Below, piece after piece: positions 12,301 through 24,100 of a stretch of DNA of 64,000 nt. A program made the position numbers and the translations under genes. The first letter of the stretch is position 1. Each line of letters starts with the position of its first letter. The notes beneath the pieces are model-generated. The model did not search any database, was not told the DNA's origin, and saw only the letters and a program-made list of their open reading frames with translations. The stretch covers positions 45,804,501 to 45,868,500 of the forward strand of contig JAVUNC010000005.1 in the NCBI GenBank assembly GCA_032173965.1. The letters run 5' to 3'. Source of the stretch: Sitta carolinensis. Taxonomy: Eukaryota > Chordata > Aves > Passeriformes > Sittidae.

Positions 12301-13197
12301 GAACTTGCTGACCTCCTTGTAGAGTCATGTTGGAGAACACATTCGGTAGTGTAAACAGCCTCAGGGGACAAGGCCTCTCTTCAAAATCTCTAGGAGCAGC
12401 ACAAATATATAATCTGCCAAGGGCTAACTTTTATGGTTGCTCCTAAGCTTAGCAACCAATCTGGAGGGAGCGTGATGTGATAACTCTTGTTCCTATAGCA
12501 GATGCTTTTGTGCTCTGGTTTTGATATATTAATTACAGATGATTAATGACATGTCACCATCCAAGCTGCACTAGGATTAATCCACCTACTGAACTGAGTA
12601 TCTGGCATGAGGAAACAAATCCGGTATGACACAGTTCCTGAGCTAAGGCAGCAGGGTTGAGCATCACCTGTCTGCAGAGAAAGTGTGGACAAACTTGGGG
12701 ACAGAGGGTTGCACCCTGCTCTCAGGAGTGTGGTGATGTAGGACAGCCCAGAGTGCAGGGAATTTGGGGGAAGACAAGGTGCAGGGCAGACATGTAGAAA
12801 GTAGGTATGAGAAGCCTCACAGCTCCTTAAAAGCTGGGGAGGGATTCTTTCCACTCCACCTTACCTCATAGGTGCTGGTAATGCCCAGCTTGTAGAAGAC
12901 GGGCAGGAAGATCTCAGCACTGCACAGCACCACCAGGGCGTAGGTGATGGCGAAGATGCAGAAGATGGTACCATAGCGATAGATCTCAGCAGGGGTGCCC
13001 AGCACCGTGACAGCTGACATGAAGCTGGCAGTGAGGGAGAGTGCAACCGGGAGGGCGCTCATGCTGCGGCCGGCCATGAGGAAGTCCTTTGATGTGTTCT
13101 GCCCCCTTCCCACGAAGGCATAATAGATGCCAATGATGGCTGAGATGAGCAGCATGGCCGCAAAGACCACATAGTCCCACACGGTGAAGCGCCCCAT
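3258..13197 (-). CDS. SLC5A8: SLC5A8, sodium-coupled monocarboxylate transporter 1 (5' part, six coding exons)
   Basis: This is the N-terminal part of an SLC5 sodium:solute symporter that carries lactate, pyruvate, short-chain fatty acids and nicotinate across the plasma membrane with sodium. Six exons on the minus strand join in frame: 12865-13197, 10731-10796, 7406-7457, 5833-5900, 4799-4953 and 3258-3398, giving 271 codons plus two bases. The start ATG at 13197 ([12 protein letters not shown]) has A at -3 and G at +4. Hydrophobic helices follow, with the family motifs [51 protein letters not shown] and [11 protein letters not shown]. The last three match remembered human SLC5A8 more closely than its paralogue SLC5A12. 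The gene lies head to head with UTP20, as in human. The remaining exons (SSF core to C-terminus) are beyond position 1. Intron 2 has a GC donor. The paralogue SLC5A12 is the only realistic alternative. Confidence 0.93.
4226..4245. repeat. (ATTC)n microsatellite
   Basis: Five tandem ATTC units inside SLC5A8 intron 5. Simple repeat with no evident role. Confidence 0.85.
4799..4953 (-). CDS. SLC5A8: SLC5A8 coding exon 5
   Basis: Residues 174-224 plus two bases: [20 protein letters not shown], then [14 protein letters not shown] to GGRLNFW. The acceptor is cctcttgcag and the donor is GA|gtgagt. The [11 protein letters not shown] motif, conserved across SLC5 transporters, is formed across the exon 4/5 join. 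Confidence 0.93.
5833..5900 (-). CDS. SLC5A8: SLC5A8 coding exon 4
   Basis: Completes codon 151 and runs to residue 173: [20 protein letters not shown] then CTL. The acceptor is ctctctttcag and the donor is CTG|gtatgt. The 68 bp restore phase 0 after the 52-bp exon 3. Confidence 0.92.
7406..7457 (-). CDS. SLC5A8: SLC5A8 coding exon 3
   Basis: Residues 134-150 plus one base: [17 protein letters not shown], a transmembrane segment almost identical to human SLC5A8. The donor is CAAG|gtaaga and the acceptor is ccccactctag. A run of 20 A on the plus strand (7469-7488) is, on the coding strand, a T20 polypyrimidine tract 11 bases before the exon. Confidence 0.92.
8290..9370 (-). mobile_element. 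CR1 LINE, degenerate 3' segment
   Basis: Read on the plus strand, this is the familiar reverse complement of the bird/reptile CR1 non-LTR retrotransposon, from near its 3' end (about 8290) back into the reverse-transcriptase ORF (about 9370). On the minus strand the open piece 8741-9043 contains [29 protein letters not shown] and [13 protein letters not shown], corresponding to the C-terminal part of CR1 ORF2. It has many substitutions and stops. The usual terminal CATAGAAT-type octamer repeat is not visible at the left edge. It lies in SLC5A8 intron 2, in the same orientation as the gene. Confidence 0.9.
10731..10796 (-). CDS. SLC5A8: SLC5A8 coding exon 2, followed by a GC splice donor
   Basis: Residues 112-133, 66 bp in phase 0: [20 protein letters not shown] then QT. 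The acceptor is ttttttgcag. The donor reads ACG|gcaagt, a GC-AG type intron; no GT lies at the position required to keep frame with the next exon, which starts [17 protein letters not shown]. Human reads [14 protein letters not shown] and VQTILYTG over the same join (from memory). Confidence 0.9.
11065..11180 (-). mobile_element. CR1 LINE fragment (3' end)
   Basis: The plus strand reads cacagaatcac, then tgctgagttgaaagggac, then catcaagtccaactcttgac and ctgcacaggga. This is the reverse complement of the CR1 3' terminus, including the degenerate octamer end. It lies in SLC5A8 intron 1. Confidence 0.8.
11511..11729 (-). other. Exon-like open frame of unknown identity in SLC5A8 intron 1
   Basis: The minus-strand open frame includes [40 protein letters not shown] and RQANGDFF before a stop at 11511. 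It begins as an ORF only through non-ATG codons. The amphipathic, leucine-rich text looks like an alpha-helical repeat protein, and it follows a good acceptor (tttgtgtctgtccag, exon start at 11683). A donor-like gtgagt lies at 11618-11613, which would bound a 65-bp exon. I do not recognise the protein; it is not part of SLC5A8. It may be an unassigned exon, a retrocopy remnant or chance. Confidence 0.3.
12865..13197 (-). CDS. SLC5A8: SLC5A8 coding exon 1
   Basis: Residues 1-111. The exon opens [17 protein letters not shown] and ends GITSTYE, followed by donor GAG|gtaagg. It covers the first transmembrane helices, including the sodium-site motif region [16 protein letters not shown]. The open frame continues upstream to 13227 only through a TTG codon, so the ATG at 13197 is chosen; human SLC5A8 has a slightly longer N-terminus before VWDYVVF. 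A gtgagt string lies about 13 bases before the ATG but has no evident partner. Confidence 0.93.
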
Positions 13198-13760
13198 TCT
13201 ACCGGCAGAACTCACCCTTGGAACCAAGGATTTTCCCCAAAATCAGAGGGGCTGCTGCTGCCTCCGCAGGGCTGGCACAGGGTGGCATAAGCAGGAGGGA
13301 GCAGATGGGAACGGGCCCGGGAAGTGTCCCCCGCCGGGGCTGGGGCAGGAGCGGTGCGGTGACACCAGCAGGTCAGAAGCACAAAGGTGCGATGCGATGT
13401 CGGCGGGTGGGACAGGTGAGGAGCACTGCGATGCGGTGCGGTGTTCCCGCCGGGACAGGTGAGGAGCACTGCGATGCGGTGCGGTGTTCCCGCCGGGACA
13501 GGTGCGCCGCGCAGGTCCCGCCGCGAGCGCCCGTGGGGCGGGAGCGCGCCGGGCCAGGAGCCGCCGTGCGCAGTGGCGAGTGGCGCGGCCAGGACGGCGG
13601 GCGCGCCTTTTACGGTGCCGGTGCCGGTGCCCGCTCCTCCCCGCGGCGCTGGGCGCCCCCGCGGAGCGAGAAGGGGCGGCGATCCCGGGCCAGGGCAGCC
13701 CGCCCCGCGCCTCCGGGCTGCGGGATGGCGCCACGGCACAGCCCCGCCCGAACGCGGTTA
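13198..13760 (-). promoter_or_regulatory. SLC5A8: CpG-rich 5' region of SLC5A8
   Basis: The sequence changes abruptly from AT-rich to strongly GC- and CpG-rich just upstream of the SLC5A8 start codon, and back at about 13760. This is the expected form of a CpG-island promoter and 5' UTR. No convincing TATA box was seen. In human the SLC5A8 CpG island is a known target of methylation silencing in tumours (established knowledge). Several long open frames on both strands here result from few AT-rich stop codons. Confidence 0.75.
13372..13501. repeat. 43-bp tandem repeat in the SLC5A8 CpG island
   Basis: Two units of 43 bp (13416-13458 and 13459-13501), each opening gtgaggagcactgcgatgcg and closing cccgccgggacag, appear identical. 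A diverged unit of 44 bp (13372-13415) precedes them, and the start of another follows. Because 43 is not a multiple of 3, the same peptide text recurs in different frames of the spurious ORFs here. Confidence 0.9.
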
Positions 13761-16700
13761 CACCGCAAATTTGGGTCGAGGTCCAGAGCTTTTGGAGGGA
13801 AGACCTTTCACTCGAGAGTTCCCCCAGGATGGGGAACCTACCCTCGCTCATTAGCATACTCCATCATCTCCCCAAAGGGCGGTGGTGGAAATATCCTTTA
13901 ATATACACATTTCCATGAGTTGTGCAATCTGGAAAGAAACTCACTGAATCAGATTTACTAAGGTGAGTTGCTGAACACTGCAGTTGTGCAACAGGGAAAC
14001 CCTACTACCTGCACTGTGCTCACAAAAGTTTTACCAACAATCTTCAACTAATCACAGGTTCAAGAGTCAAAGTGCAAAGGAATGTCACAAATGGAGCTTC
14101 ACACACCGTACCCATAGAGAAATGCATCAAAAACACCTATGGGATTTGAAGGTCATGCACGTCAAGTGGTGGAGATGTGCCTGTTTCTTACACAGCAGCA
14201 CTCACAGGACTAAGACAGCAAGTACAGCATTTGGCCACTTTGCCATATATTAGCAAACCCAGATGGGGAATGAAGATGAAAAGATGCCAAAGCTAACCAA
14301 GATGTGCTTCACAGCAGCACAGCCACACACAGCACACCTTGCAGCAGTTTAGAAGCTTTGCACAGTGGCTTTCCATCTTCAGCTGTACATTGGCAAAGTG
14401 CTATGCTGGGGGTGATTACCTAGTAAAAGTCCAGAACCAGCTTGAGGATTAAAAATTACCCTGTTTTCCTTCATGTCAGGTAGAATAATTTTCCTCTGTG
14501 CCCAGCCTCTTCTGGCTCTTATCCACAGCTGGATAAGCTGGAAGTAGTCTTTCCTGCAAGTGCTCTGGGTTCAGCTCAAGGTGCTCTGACCCGCCTGTAT
14601 CTTGACCATTTTGAGACACTGTTTTCAGCAGCCTTTTGTATCTTAGACAGAAATGACCAGACACCTGACAGCCAAGCACAGAAGACGGAACACTTCTCTC
14701 TCCTTGAGAGCTCTGGAATTGCAGGCCTTTTGGAGTTACTTCTGAGTGCATATTGAAAGGAGGGGGAGCAGGTGGAAATCTGTCTGGGAGGATTATTAAT
14801 TGAGCTGTGAAATCATGTCTGTGTTGATCTGGTGTCTAGATGCCTATCTGGGAGTATGAATATCCCTGAAGAGATAGAAACTGGCCATGGTGTGCAATTG
14901 GCATGTCCTAATCTCACCACAGCAGGTTAGGGCATCAGTTTCTCTAGCCCAACTACTCTCTAATTACTAATACAATGAGTAAGAGCTTCCAGATGTCCTG
15001 TTGAGGAATACCAAGAAAGAAACTTATGCTCTACACCTACCAATTAGGCTATTGATTCATTGATCATATGAAGTGGCTGCCCTAAATCAACTTTTGACAA
15101 CATGAAAGATGAGAAACCTTCCAAGCAAAGCTCCAATCAAAACCAGCACATGCCCACTCAGTGCAATGAACTGGTGTTGTCCAAAGAAAAGTATTTGTTG
15201 TCAAAAAGCATGACCCCTTTTTCTCAGGAAGGATATAAGCAGGCTCTGGCCCAGACCTGCAGCTTATGCTGCTCAGAGCTTCATGCTCAGTGTCCCTTGT
15301 TTGCACTCCTTCAGGAATTATGTTGCTCAAACCATTCAAACAGTAACATGCATTTAAAGTATTCATTACACAGGACTAATACAATTGATTCTGCTTCTTT
15401 ATAATTTTTGACATAATGTAAACACAGCAAGTGATAACATACTGGAAAATAGTTTCTTAACTGAAACTCAAGCAGCTATGAGGATATGCACATCACTCTG
15501 GTTTCAGGTGGCATCCTTGGTTCTTTTACCAGTGGTGTTAAACAAACTGTCTTTCAAATGTCACCATGACCAATATGACATGAAAGGCTGTATTTTCCCA
15601 TGTGGATGTTTCCATTTTTGGAACCAGCAGCAAATCTGTATGATAGCTAAATCACAGCAATTGAACCTGGAAAACAGGACTAAATGTTTGTTCTGGATTT
15701 TTCACACAGGGAACCAAATTAGCTCTGTTGTACCATGTAACAGAGACAGAACTGCAAGTATTTGCTTTTTCACATTGCTACAATGGGATTCAATGTTTAA
15801 TAGCAAGAGGGTAAGATTCACATCTCTCCAGCACTCTCAAATTAAAAAGGCCATGGATCTGACCAAACAAACCCCAGACTGCCCTACAGGTTCCAAATGG
15901 TTCCTTTCTTGTGACTGTATTGGGCTCATTTCCACTACGGGACAGCTCTGTGAGGTGTTACTGGAAGTCTGTAGGGAAGAACATTCCCTTCCTGTTATTT
16001 TCACGTGGATGGGCCACTGCATTGGGACTTTCTCCTATAGACAAGACGAATATTTTGAGCACTGAACTTGGGGACATGCTGCCCATCTCTCTGAACTACG
16101 TTTTGAAAATAGTCTTTGAGGCATTACCCTGCTCACTGGCAAACGTGGGCATTGGCAAAAACAAATGTCAGTGAGGGACGAGAGCACTGGAAGCCTGGTG
16201 ACCATTGTTCAGTGGTGATGCAAGACCCTTTGCATTTTGCTTTGGAAGCCTGGGAGCTCTCCAACTTCCAGTAATTCCTCGCGTGAGTGTGAAGCTTCAG
16301 ACTGTGTGGGGTTCAGCTGTACCTACACCAGCTGAGCTGAGTTTGCAGATGAAGAACAGTTCATGGTCAATTTTACTCTTGTATAGTGCCACAACTGGCC
16401 ACTGTTCTCTGCTGCTTACACATGGATCAGCTTGGAAATCTTGCCAGAAAATGGCTGGCTGTTGGTAAAAGCAAAAAAACAAACAAAATAATTTCAAAAC
16501 AAAATCCATCTGCAAAAAAGGATGATTTTTTAGGAAACAAGGGATGTGGGATCATGCCCTGTATGTATATATAAATGTATGCATGTGGAAGGTGTTTGCA
16601 CTTCATACAATGACCACAGTACACCATCACCAAATCTAGAGACTGGGGCCTCAGACAGATTAAGGAGCTACCAGTTGCATTAAAGTAGATGGGAAAAAAT

Positions 16701-17604
16701 GCAGGATCCCATAAATGTTCCTGTAGAAAGGAAGACTGATGCAGGAGATGAACTTCTATTAGGTAATGATGAAACCATTTGAGAGAAAGATCTTAAAAAC
16801 ACAAAACTGCAGGCAAAGCTTCTCATCTTCTTAAGTTCACAAGCCAATCAACATTAAGACAGAGTGATATGAGGATCTAGGTTCCATTTACTTCTCTGTT
16901 CAAGGAGCCACCAGTTAAATTTCCTTTGCATCACAGTTATGTTAGAAATAACTTATCAATATCATATCATAATCATTGACTCCTAATTAGACAGTCTGAT
17001 TTTTCTCACAATGCAGTACCTCAAGTAAAAATGAACTTCTTTTATTTTTTGATGATTTTGATTGCAGCAACTGCTTCCTATACAGCATCGCTTGTGGCAC
17101 CTTGAGAAGCCTGTTGTAAAGGAAGCTCATTACTTATGGTATTTCATATTTCTGAATATCAGTTAGGGTGTTTGGACAACCTAATCTCTTCTACTTGCTG
17201 TGCTTTTCCACGCACTGCTGTTTTGAATTGCTGGGCATAATATAGCTAGTTACCTGACTGTTACTGTGACGCAGATAGAAACACACAGCAACACACACAA
17301 CAGGTGTTCAGGTAGAGAAGAAGAAAGGAAGGAGATTTTAGTTTATTGTTGATTTCGTATATATAAGTTTCTGGACAGTGATCAGAGATTGGACAGAGAG
17401 GTTACCACCTCTCCATCTTCCCCTGGTCACTTGAGAAGTCCATCAGGTGATATTTTTTACAAAGGAATGTAAACATGATTCTTGTTTATTTTACAATTCA
17501 TGAGAACTGACTCTATTATACTAAAACAAATCAGAAGGCTTATTTTCAGGGACAACACCTGACGACCACCATCATTGGCTTTGCTTTTCCTGGTTCAATG
17601 CTCC
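13761..17604. other. Intergenic sequence between SLC5A8 and UTP20, left part
   Basis: No gene recognised. The only notable item is a single 195-codon ATG-started open frame at 15478-16065, listed separately. Otherwise it is AT-rich unique-looking sequence with ordinary short ORFs. Confidence 0.6.
15478..16065 (+). other. Unusually long open frame, 195 codons, probably non-coding
   Basis: The ATG-initiated frame starts MRICTSLWFQVASLVLLPVV and runs uninterrupted to a stop at 16065 in AT-rich intergenic DNA. It has about 15 cysteines but no signal of a known domain, no obvious homologue that I recognise and no splice context. The first 20 residues are hydrophobic and could resemble a signal peptide. 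Chance or an old retroelement remnant is more likely than a gene. Confidence 0.2.
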
Positions 17605-18187
17605 TGTTGTGGTTTAATCCCAGCCAGCAGTAAGTGTCATGCAGCCACTCAATCACTGCCTGTCCCCCACCTTGCAAGAAGGAGGAGAAATGGAAAAAAA
17701 GAAAAGTAAAATTCATGGGTTAAGAGTAACTTAATAAGTGAAATAAAATAAAATCTAATAATATTTACAATAATGACAATATCAATTATTTTAATTAAAG
17801 AGGGTGGCAGGAACCCAAAAGAAACTAGCAATGCACAGTACAATTGCTCACTACCCACTGACTGAGGCCCAGACCACACCTGAGCAGCAATTAGCATCTC
17901 CTGGCCAACTCTTCTCAGTTTAAATACTGGGAATGATGTTCTGTGGTATGGAATGTACCTTTGGCTAGTTCAGATCAGCTGTCCTGGCCATGCTCCCTCC
18001 CACTTTCTTGTGCACCTGCTCACTGGCAGAGCATGGGAAACTGCAAAGTCTTGGCTTAGGGTAAACACAACTAAGCAACAATAAAAACATCAGTGTGTTA
18101 TCAACACTCATCTCATGCTACATTCAAAATGCAGCACTGTACCAGCTACTAAACAGAAAATTCAAATTCTCAGCCAAAACCAGGGCA
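17605..18187 (-). mobile_element. Endogenous retrovirus LTR (solo or remnant)
   Basis: The plus strand starts tgttgtggtttaatcccagc and ends near ctcagccaaaaccagggca, the reverse complement of an avian ERV LTR of TG...CA form. Shared internal blocks such as ggtcag-like and cagctgtcctgg, then cttgtgcacctg, match the LTRs at 40073-40629 and 42028-43159. No primer-binding site or coding sequence adjoins it. I could not identify a target-site duplication. The U3-like middle (17680-17850) differs from the other copies, suggesting another subfamily. Confidence 0.8.
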
Positions 18188-21100
18188 GATGTCTTAAAGA
18201 AATCTCCCACAGTCTTGTTTAGTGATTTTCTTATCTTTCTTTTTAGTTATTTGTCAGCCCTTTTTGTATTAATAGTGATTGGACATGATAGAATTACCCT
18301 GCAAAGGTATTCAGAAGAGCAGTGTCATCATCAATATTCCTTGTGAAATTTGGATGATTTTCTTAGAAGGTCACCTGGCATATGTATTTTGAGCACAGGG
18401 ATTTTCTTTTACAGAGATATCCCATAATTGTTACCTCTTTATTTCCAATAATATCACTAGGGTACATTTCCAAGCATCCTTTTATAAACCTTTTTCCAGT
18501 AGTAATTTTATAGAAGTGCCTCTTGCACAGACTATGTTCTGCTTGTGGGCAATAACGAGGATGCAATGATATTTGCAAGTGTCTTATGTCTTAAAAAATA
18601 CCATAAACATAACAAGTTAAATATTTCAAGAGCATGGTTCCCTAGTTCCATGTCTGTAGCATTTCCCATCCTCATCCTATCCAAATCCTGTATTTGAAGA
18701 GGTGTAGATTTGGGAAAGATCTTTACTTCAGACCCTAATCATCATGAAGTCTTTTAGCATAACAACTTCTTTGCTTGAAGTGCTTGTCCTCTCATGCTTA
18801 GCATGTCTGGGACACAAGGACAGAAAGAGTGACTTGCAAAGAAAGAGATCAACAAGGAGAAAAGAGACAAAGAGTCATAAAAGTCATGGGTTTTGTTGGC
18901 ATTTTGAATGACACCTTCTTAGTTGCTTGTTTTTTCTATTTTCACATTCCACTGAAATTCAAATGAATGCAGTTTGCAAGAAAAATAATTTAAACATGAG
19001 TACTTAATGGTCTTGAGAAGGAAACTTCAGATTGTGTAACCCACTAACACCAACACACCTTTTAAAATCAATAATGAGTGCTCCAGGATTGAAGGAAGCA
19101 CTTAGGTTAGCCTTGACTACTGAGAATTTAAATCTGAATGATTAGGAGCCTATAAGGCATTTGCTGGAGAATTCTCTTTAATCTAAAAGAACAAATTTCA
19201 AAATTTATTTATGGACTGTCTATGCAGTGAGATGTAGCATACATAAATACTTGCTCAAGAGAACAATTAGTATGGGAATATAACTGTGGTACAAATTTTA
19301 CTTCTTTAACTCAAATGGATAAATAAGTTACATGTTTGAACTTTATTCCCATGGCTTTGGGATTTTTTGTTTATTTAAGGTGTTCAATTCTGCATCACAA
19401 AATTACAATTCAACTAGTTTGCTTACTTGCAGTTAATGTATGAGAAAGGGCTGTCAAATGTTCACCAGAATGATGAACAAAAAATTGATTTTTTTTTTTC
19501 TGTGCAAATTTTTCTGAATTTCCGTATATTGTTTCTGTAGTTTCCCTCCTTTTTCACCACCTACTATCCAAACTACCTCATTTCATGTGTTCTAGTTGGT
19601 GTTATTTTATTACATGTTTGCTTTAGGTGTGATGCATAGGTACTTTGGTTATGCAGCTTGGCTCCCTACTGAAGGAGAGAGAAAAGCTCTTCAGAAATAA
19701 ACTGTTGCTTTGATATGCTCCCCAGAGGAGCCTGTCTCTGCATTTTCTACAGAGGAAGCCTCTGGAAATGAGCCTGCTAAGTCTGCCACTTCAAAATACT
19801 CTGAAAAATGTTGCCCACCACTGCCCCAGTGACCTAACTAGCTTTTTGATTATTTTGATTTATTTTTCCCTTCATAATCCAGAGTGTCTATCACCAGTTC
19901 TGACATCTCTCTTATTATCTGCCTCCGATCCTTCTTTGTAATTGCTACTGCTAAGTCCCCTATGCTCCCTCAATCCTTTCATCTCTGCCCCCATCTCTTC
20001 ACATTAAGAAATTTTGTCTTCCTCCTCCCTCTCATACTTCTGCAAGAATCTCCTTCTTCTTGGACCCACAGTCCCATGAGGCATTTCCCCAAAACTGCTG
20101 TTTCCTGTCGACTTCATTCTTCCAATTTTCTAATGTCTCTAGGAACCAACTGCCTTGCCTGTCTTTTAAACCCCTTTTTGGTCGTCTTCAGTTCTTCTAC
20201 TCTCTGTCAAGGCTGCCCATGCTGAGATCACACAGATGCATACATTGCTTGGAAATGTTTGAAGGCAGTTATGTGTATTTACACCAGCTCTGTGTGTTTA
20301 ATTACTTTGTTTGTCAGACATCCTCAAAGAAACATCCATCACCAAAAGTAGATGAGGAAGTAGGTTTTTCTCTCAGGTCCAACCATCTGCATCTGTTGAC
20401 TTTGGCTTGGTTTGTTTCTTCTGTTTTCCTCTATCAAGTGAGATATGTTGCACTTATTTCTGACGCTATCTGAACATTTCAAATAGCAAATGCCTGGTTT
20501 TTCTGGAGAGTGGAAACACTGCCAGCATCCTTGGTCTCTCCCAATATGCTGCTGGGACACACCCTAGTTTTTCTGGCCTCTTGTACTGCAGTTCTACGGC
20601 TGTTGCAAGATGCTAAGGAGTGCTGTGTGATCTGTGGTGGGTGGGGGAGAGTGGGCATGTGTCATGTGGGTGTTCATGACCAAATTCCATGGCAGGGGGC
20701 TTTATTAATCCAGGCACACTAAGACTCTTAAAATTAATGTTTTTGCTTTAGTGTATTGCTATTCAGCGTTAGCACGTGTTCAAGTAGACTACTGAGAGGG
20801 TTTGATGAAAATGTGGATTTAGGGCTAAGGCAATGGGAAAGAAATAATACCTTTAACATTCATTTTTAAATAGGTAAAAAAATTTGTATTGATGCAGCAC
20901 AATAAAGACTTCACAGCTTCTGCACAGTCAGGTTAATACTATGCGATTATGTTAGCAGTTTGCAAACTTGGTGAACAATGTGATGCACAAGGAAGTGCAG
21001 CAGTAAATGGCAGTCGAGGAGAAGCATTTTGGCTGCAGCTGGATTTAAGGGACTATCTCTTGGTACAGTAGATGCTCTGTGTCTGTACAGTACCATTACC

Positions 21101-24100
21101 TGAACATCATTTTAAAGGAGCTCATTTCATCTCACATAAAAAGAGACACTGGTGGGCACCCTGCAAGTGATCTTCTACTGTCTAAGAACACCAGGTGAAA
21201 TACAGCCCTCTGTGCAGCCAGTAGCTATAGCCAGAGTGAACTGCACCCCTGTGGTGAGTGCCAGTCCAAGCAACCACGACTTCACCTACTTCAGTCTTTT
21301 GGGTTTTCTCTCTTTCTTGGAGATTGAGGCTCATTTCCTTTTCCTCTATTACTGAAGTGTCAGTCTCCACCAAGATATCTTTTATATAGGGATCTATTAT
21401 TTCAGTATGTTTGTTTTATCAGTTCTTTCAATGGCTCTTATTTGATCTGATCCTAAATTAGACCCACAAATTGGTATTAAAAGCAGCAGCAGTGTCCAAA
21501 AACTTACTTAAGTTTATGATAAGAAGGGATAGTCCTTTTTTTTCTTCTTAGTGTTAGCAACATCTCTACAGTTACGGCATCAATAAAAATTTTTGGTGGG
21601 TTTTTTGTTGGTTGGCTGGTTGGTAGATTGGTTGGTACAGTTTTAATTTTTTGATTGGGGGGTTCTGGTTTATATAGACTAATATTGGAAATTTCTCATG
21701 AATATCTATAATTTAGCAGCCAGTACCAGCAGCTTACAACACAGTGGAAGTGCCAAGAAGGGCTTCTTTGTCTCTTGATGCTGTATAAGTTCTTCCACTT
21801 TTCTAAGGTAGCCACAAATACTTCACTCAACAGTACACATCAAAATTAGACTGCTTCCTAACAGTCTCAGCTTAAGGGTATGTATGTTTACATGTGTTTT
21901 CCTTACAGCACACTGCAGAGCTGAGATTTTTAGACCTTCTCTTCAGCATTTCAGCTTTTGTACACTATGTCTCTTGGATCCATGAGATCAGGAATGGATA
22001 ACTGAAGTACTGACTCTATTGGAACTGAAGACCAAAGTTACAGCTGCATGAATACTATGGAAGTTCAAGCTTCAAGTAAAAAAAAAAAAATAAAAGGCAG
22101 CAAATTAATTATCCAAAACATCAAACCTACATACCTAACTTTTGCTGCATGAATGAGATGGATGCAGAGATATGAAGAACAGTACCAATTGCTTTGTACA
22201 TTACCTTCTATTCCATGCCAGGAACATACCATTCCTTTCAGTGAGCCTGGTCTTATTTTCCCCTGAATGGCATGCTGTAAATAGACTGTTAGTAGTCCCA
22301 GACACATGACAGACAGCCTGAAATCCAGATGGTCTCCATCAAATCCAAATCCCCCTCATTTTAATGGTGAGTGTGAAATGCAGGTGAGCATTCACCTCTT
22401 TTTTGGGGAACGACTTCATCCTGCCTTTTAATTTTCCTTTCCATGCTCCATGATTCCTCTGTGAATCCTCCTCCTGCTGCTTCTATTACTGTTACTTTCA
22501 ACAAGGCTGTAGCCAGTTCTGCTGCTACTGCTGTGGCAGAGCAGTGGATGAGGAACAACAGCAGTAGACACCACTGCAAACCTCTCCTGTCCCGGGGCAT
22601 CTGTATACATGTGGTCTGTGCAAAAATCAGACCCTTTTTCTTTCTAACACAAATAAATTCTAATACTTTTTTCTCCACCAAAAACCAAACCAAACAAAAC
22701 AAAAAAACCTCCAAAAGAAACCCAAACCCAAAAAAACTCCACCCAAAACAAAAAGAAAAAAGAAAACAAAAAAACCCACAACAAACAGAAAACCAAAACC
22801 TAAAAAAAACCCCCAGGTGTGGGTTCCTACTGGGCAGAAAACTGGCATGAATCAAAATTGTGCCAGGGATTGTGCTGATAGTTTATTTGTGTTGATGATC
22901 CCTGTGCTCTAGCACTGTTCAGTTTACTTCAAGAGATGGAGCTAATGCAGCCCACCAATTTCAGCTCTGCAGCAGGACCCTGACTTGAAATAGATGAGTC
23001 ACTGGTCTAGGTGTGTCAAGGGTTGAACCAGGTTGTCAGTGATCCTTTCTTTGAGGAAAGTCCCTAAATTCAGGGTAATTCAGACAGAAAATCTGGGATC
23101 TGTATTCCAGCCCCTTGTCCAATCATATCTGATCAGCAAACCTATGGGTAGATTAAATTCTCCCCATCACTCAGCTAGCATTGACCTGGAGTTACATTAT
23201 TTGCAGAATCTCTATGCTTCAGGCATATTAGAAAAAATGTGGCCAAACAGTATCACCAGATTGCAGAACAGGATTCCAGTATCTTGTCTGCTTTGATTTT
23301 GAAGTGCTCTCAACAACATCCTACATAATCTTGTGGAGTTTTCTCCCACAAGGCAAGGCAAAATGCCAGCTAGAAATTGAGGAGGAAACTGGCAGTGAAA
23401 ATATGTCATTGTCTCACAACGGGCTCATCTTAACTTTGCAGACAAATTTAAATATATATAAATGTTTCCTTCTGTTTGCTCAGTTGAAAGAATACAGCAA
23501 ACTGCATGATACACTTGTACTACCTTCCAAGTCATGCCAGCTTCCCCCTACAGGAGGATTTTGAAGAGCTCCTGTGATGCAGTAGGTTTACAGCTACTAT
23601 CCACCCCAGCTCCTGCACCCTACCTGTGTGGTGACTCAAGATAGGCAAAGAGTTCTGGGTTCACAACCAGCTCAGATAACTGTTTAGTGTCTTCAATACT
23701 GATTGAGCAACCTAGCTTTGGGCATCCAAGATTGGAAGTTTTTTGGTCTAATTCACAGTTGTTTCTGTTCATCTATTGGCCTGTTATATTTCATTTTGAA
23801 AGGGAAAATCTTTCACAATATAATTACCAATGCAAACTCCACCATGCCTCTATGGGAGGAAAATGAAAATTTGATCTTACACCTATGCACCTATGCAATT
23901 TACAATGTCCTCTGTTTAAAAATAGGCTGACCTGGCTGCTCATTGTCTTGTGTCAGGTAATGTGTCCTTTAAGACAGAAACTCAGTGTCATATGGGGTTC
24001 AGGAGTATGTGCTGTGCTTATGATTAATACACATAAAAGTATGACATAAGTAGGTAATTCAGTAACAGTTTGAATGCTGTGTATTTATGTAGTTATTGAG

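Noticed and set aside
12817..13227. Longer N-terminus for SLC5A8 starting at 13227
   Set aside because: The codon there is TTG. The ATG at 13197 has a strong context and leads directly into VWDYVVF as in the family.
13212..13918. Overlapping long open frames (up to 227 codons) on both strands near SLC5A8
   Set aside because: They lie in a CpG island with few possible stop codons and run through the 43-bp tandem repeat in several frames. The text is low-complexity Ala/Pro/Arg/Gly with no family resemblance.
22361..22855. 164-codon minus-strand frame rich in F, G and W
   Set aside because: It is a translation of the A/C-rich low-complexity block at 22676-22816.
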